DNA of 64,000 nt, from assembly GCA_021413975.1 (NCBI GenBank), contig JAIOPJ010000033.1, forward strand, positions 62,001 to 126,000, given 5' to 3'. Source of the DNA: Gemmatimonadota bacterium. Its GTDB lineage: Bacteria > Gemmatimonadota > Gemmatimonadetes > Gemmatimonadales > Gemmatimonadaceae. The notes under the pieces were generated by a model, which searched no databases, was not told where the DNA came from, and saw only the letters and a list, made by a program, of their open reading frames with translations. The position numbers and the translations under genes are program-made. This document shows, piece by piece, positions 61,834 through 64,000 of the stretch (its first letter is position 1; the number at the start of each line of letters is the position of its first letter).

Positions 61834-62795
61834 ACGTACTGGTGACCGGAGCGAACGGCTTCGTCGGGCGGGCGCTCATGCGGCGACTGTCCGACACGGA
61901 TGACATCCACGTCAGCGCTGCCGTGAGACGCCCGGCGGAGTTCTCCGGGACCGGCGGCGCGCGCGCCGCCATCGCCGTTCATGGCATCGCCTCGCCGTTG
62001 GAGCAGATGGACTGGTCGACGGCACTGTCCGGTGTCGGGACCGTCGTGCATCTGGCGGCGCGCGTGCACATCCTCGGCGAGCGTCGAGGCGATCCGCTCG
62101 CGCGATTCCGCGCGGTCAACGTCGCCGGGACGTTGAACCTCGCGCGACAGTGCGCCCAGGCCGGTGTCACGCGATTCGTGTACCTGAGTTCGGTCAAGGT
62201 GAATGGCGAGAGCACGCCGCCCGGACATCCGTTCGTCGAGTCGGATGTGCCGGCGCCACAGGATGCCTATGCCGTCAGCAAGCTCGAAGCGGAGCAAGGA
62301 CTGTCGGTCGTGTCGGCCCAGACCGGCATGGAGATCGTCATCGTACGACCGCCGCTGGTCTACGGCCCGGGCGTGAAGGCCAACTTCGCCGCACTGATGC
62401 GTGCCGTTCAGCGTGGCTGGCCCCTGCCGCTGGGGAGCGTGCGCAATCGTCGCAGTCTGGTGGCGCTTGACAACCTGGTCGACCTCCTCGCGCTGTGCCT
62501 CGTGCATCCATCCGCCGCGAACCAGACCTTCCTGGTCAGCGACGGTCTTGACCTGTCGACGCCGGATCTGATCCGCGGCATCGCTGATGCCGCAGGGGTA
62601 CGGCCGCGATTGGTGCCAGTGCCGGCCGCGATCCTGCGTCTGGCAGGCATCGCACTCGGCAGGAGAGAGGCCATGGCGCGCTTGTGCGGGAACCTGCAGG
62701 TGGACATCTCGAAGGCGCGCGGTCTGCTCGGGTGGAGTCCTCCCGTCACGGTGAGCGAGGGACTGCGCCGCGTCCTGGCCGGTGCGGGGGAATGA
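61830..62795 (+). CDS. NAD-dependent epimerase/dehydratase of a polysaccharide locus
   Basis: 321 residues. NVLVTGANGFVGRALMRRLS is the Rossmann start; VVHLAARVHILGE, FVYLSSVKVNGE and the Tyr/Lys pair in DAYAVSKLEAEQGL give the active site; VRPPLVYGPGVKANF is typical. This class (as in the WbpV or WbjF type) commonly pairs with a WbpL/WcaJ-like initiating transferase, exactly what follows here. It likely 4-epimerises an HexNAc or 6-deoxyhexose nucleotide; the sugar is not determinable. Confidence 0.92.
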   Translation: MNVLVTGANGFVGRALMRRLSDTDDIHVSAAVRRPAEFSGTGGARAAIAVHGIASPLEQMDWSTALSGVGTVVHLAARVHILGERRGDPLARFRAVNVAGTLNLARQCAQAGVTRFVYLSSVKVNGESTPPGHPFVESDVPAPQDAYAVSKLEAEQGLSVVSAQTGMEIVIVRPPLVYGPGVKANFAALMRAVQRGWPLPLGSVRNRRSLVALDNLVDLLALCLVHPSAANQTFLVSDGLDLSTPDLIRGIADAAGVRPRLVPVPAAILRLAGIALGRREAMARLCGNLQVDISKARGLLGWSPPVTVSEGLRRVLAGAGE

Positions 62796-63355
62796 TGAAA
62801 CGGGTGTTCGACGTGCTGCTGTCGTTGTCGGCGCTGGCGTTGCTGCTGGTGCCGCTGTTGCTGATCGCGCTGGTCGTGCGAGTCAGCTCGCGCGGTCCCG
62901 TGCTCTATTGGTCCGATCGAGTGGGGCGTGACAATGCCCTGTTCCGGATGAGCAAGTTCCGGACGATGCAGGTCGGCACGCCGACGGTCGCCACCCACCT
63001 GCTCGAGGATCCGGCCCGATACCTCACGCCGGTCGGCGCCTTCCTCCGGCGGAGCAGTCTCGACGAGCTGCCGCAGCTCTGGAGCATCCTGAAGGGCGAC
63101 ATGAGCTTCGTCGGACCGCGTCCGGCGTTGTACAACCAACATGATCTGATCGAACTGCGCACACGTTGCGGCGTGCAACGCCTGCGCCCCGGACTCACGG
63201 GATGGGCGCAGGTCAACGGTCGTGACGAACTGCCGATCCCGCAGAAGGTCGAGTTGGATCTGGCCTACCTGCGCCGCCAGTCGCTGTCGTTCGACGCGAG
63301 GATCATTCTCCTGACGGCGCTGCGAGTGCTGCAACGGGACGGCGTGTCGCATTGA
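62795..63355 (+). CDS. Polyprenyl-phosphate sugar phosphotransferase (PglC/WcaJ family)
   Basis: 186 residues; ATG 62795 or the ATG one codon before (62792). One N-terminal membrane helix/re-entrant segment (DVLLSLSALALLLVPLLLIA) precedes the phosphoglycosyl-transferase core: MSKFRTMQVGTP, SLDELPQLWSILKGDMSFVG, PRPALYNQHD, RPGLTGWAQVNGRDELPIPQ. Small PglC-like size. It initiates glycan assembly by moving a sugar phosphate to undecaprenyl phosphate. It overlaps the epimerase stop. Confidence 0.94.
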   Translation: MKRVFDVLLSLSALALLLVPLLLIALVVRVSSRGPVLYWSDRVGRDNALFRMSKFRTMQVGTPTVATHLLEDPARYLTPVGAFLRRSSLDELPQLWSILKGDMSFVGPRPALYNQHDLIELRTRCGVQRLRPGLTGWAQVNGRDELPIPQKVELDLAYLRRQSLSFDARIILLTALRVLQRDGVSH

Positions 63356-63595
63356 ACCCGATCGGGTCCCGCGACCGCCGCGCCGGGAGATGCTGCGGTG
63401 TCGTGCACCCAAGCATGAGTCGCAGGCGTCCGTGCACCTCGATCCGGCGGGATGTGAGACAGGGGAGATCCTCATCGTCCAGAGCGCCGCGTGCCGAGCG
63501 GTCGAGGGGTGCCGTAGGCCAAGCGTGCAATCTAGGTTTCCTCTGGTGCCGCTACGGCCAGGGGCGCAATCGAACTCACCGAAAGGAGCTTTGGG
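63356..63595. other. 240-nt gap before the terminal epimerase gene
   Basis: It opens with a perfect 12-bp palindrome ACCCGATCGGGT (63356-63367) that could end the sugar-transferase transcript. A TAGGTT at about 63,534 could be a -10 box. No convincing coding sequence is seen. An AAGGAG Shine-Dalgarno at 63,583-63,588 serves the next gene. Confidence 0.5.
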
Positions 63596-64000
63596 ATGTC
63601 TGAGGGCGTCATCGTGGTCGGCGGTGGGGGTGGATTCATCGGGGGCCATCTTGTGGCCGCCCTGTCGCGTGACGGCCGCAAGGTGCGTGCGGTGGACATC
63701 AAGCCGAAGTCGGAGTGGTACCAGGTGGTGCCGGGCGTCGAGAGCGTGGTGGCCGACCTGAAGGACCTCGCGCGCTGCCGGGAAGCGGTGGACGGTGCGA
63801 GCGAGGTGTACCAGCTCGCGGCGGACATGGGAGGCATGGGCTTCATCGAGCACAACAAGGCGCTCTGCATGCTCTCCGTGCTGACCAACACCCACATGCT
63901 CGTCGCGGCGAAGGATGCGGGGGTGAGCCGCTTCTTCTTCTCCAGTTCCGCCTGCGTCTACAACGCCGACAAGCAGGTCTCCGCCGACGTCGTCGCGCTG
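63596..64000 (+). CDS. GDP-mannose 3,5-epimerase-like NAD-dependent epimerase, 3' truncated by the window edge
   Basis: 135 residues visible from ATG 63596. GGGGGFIGGHLVAALSRDGR is the NAD motif. YQLAADMGGMGFIEHNKALC and RFFFSSSACVYNADKQ are very close to the ADMGGMGFI...SSACVYP signature of GDP-D-mannose 3,5-epimerase. The enzyme is best known from plant ascorbate synthesis; bacterial homologues sit in polysaccharide clusters. The catalytic Tyr/Lys lie beyond the edge. An AAGGAG site 7 nt upstream sets the start. Confidence 0.88.
   Translation, partial: MSEGVIVVGGGGGFIGGHLVAALSRDGRKVRAVDIKPKSEWYQVVPGVESVVADLKDLARCREAVDGASEVYQLAADMGGMGFIEHNKALCMLSVLTNTHMLVAAKDAGVSRFFFSSSACVYNADKQVSADVVAL

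Noticed and set aside
1..64000. Search for tRNA, rRNA, insertion sequences, phage or defence genes
   Set aside because: None could be supported by eye; gaps are short and hold only promoters, hairpins and repeats.

Overview
The window is a dense stretch of a very G+C-rich bacterial chromosome (by eye about two thirds G+C). The cell plan is Gram-negative: a complete Tol-Pal operon, an LptD-type outer-membrane protein, lipoproteins, LysM and TonB-plug proteins, a parvulin chaperone, SecA and Tat. Gene content and order (tsaE-tsaB-rimI-ssb, tolQRAB-pal-cpoB-tatC-lptD, DUF4321-tatA, Pro/Ala-rich TPR proteins, GTG starts in 4-base stop/start overlaps) look to me like Gemmatimonadota. That assignment is recognition, not a computed phylogeny. 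No rRNA, tRNA, CRISPR array, prophage or insertion sequence is visible.

Layout. 1-10 kb: the 3' part of secA, then radC, a bifunctional rel, a small membrane protein, uvrB, tsaE, tsaB, rimI and ssb. 10-21.7 kb (envelope): a minus-strand TonB-plug-like exported protein, a LysM protein, a sugar epimerase, then tolQ-tolR-tolA/tonB-tolB-pal-cpoB-tatC-lptD as one tight run; lptD is split by an apparent frameshift near 20,150. 21.7-27.2 kb: histidine degradation (hutH, hutU, hutI) with a radical SAM gene inside. 27.2-36.1 kb: two large TPR proteins with long Pro/Ala-rich linkers enclose a polyprenyl diphosphate synthase, a DUF4321-like protein, tatA and a convergent PpiD/SurA-type foldase. 36-41.6 kb: aroQ, a ZIP transporter, rarA, a LEA14-like lipoprotein, hflX and an M24 aminopeptidase. 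41.7-51.6 kb: accB, a pilT-family ATPase, accC, two Ser/Thr kinases flanking a 2-phosphosulfolactate phosphatase gene, and ftsK. 51.8-55.9 kb: yraN, recA, recX, a DUF3575-like exported protein and an SDR. 55.9-64 kb: surface polysaccharide genes (a PglF/WbpM-like dehydratase, gmhA, a glycosyltransferase remnant, an epimerase/initiating-transferase pair and a GDP-mannose 3,5-epimerase-like gene cut by the window end) wrapped around alaS and a small partner.

Two expression themes recur. Genes within runs overlap by ATGA, GTGA or once CTGA, implying translational coupling. Several lead genes have a -10-like hexamer (TATCTT, TAAGTT, TAGTCT and similar) 6-8 nt before the start codon, so their mRNAs would be leaderless or nearly so. 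Several gene ends carry hairpins built from GGATGAAGG/CCTTCATCC heptamers, apparently a dispersed intergenic repeat family used as terminators. No single new defence or mobile system is evident. The more unusual points are the kinase-ComB-kinase cassette, pilT inside the acc locus, the radical SAM gene inside hut, the paired TPR scaffold proteins, the leaderless promoter class, the CTG starts and the hairpin repeats.
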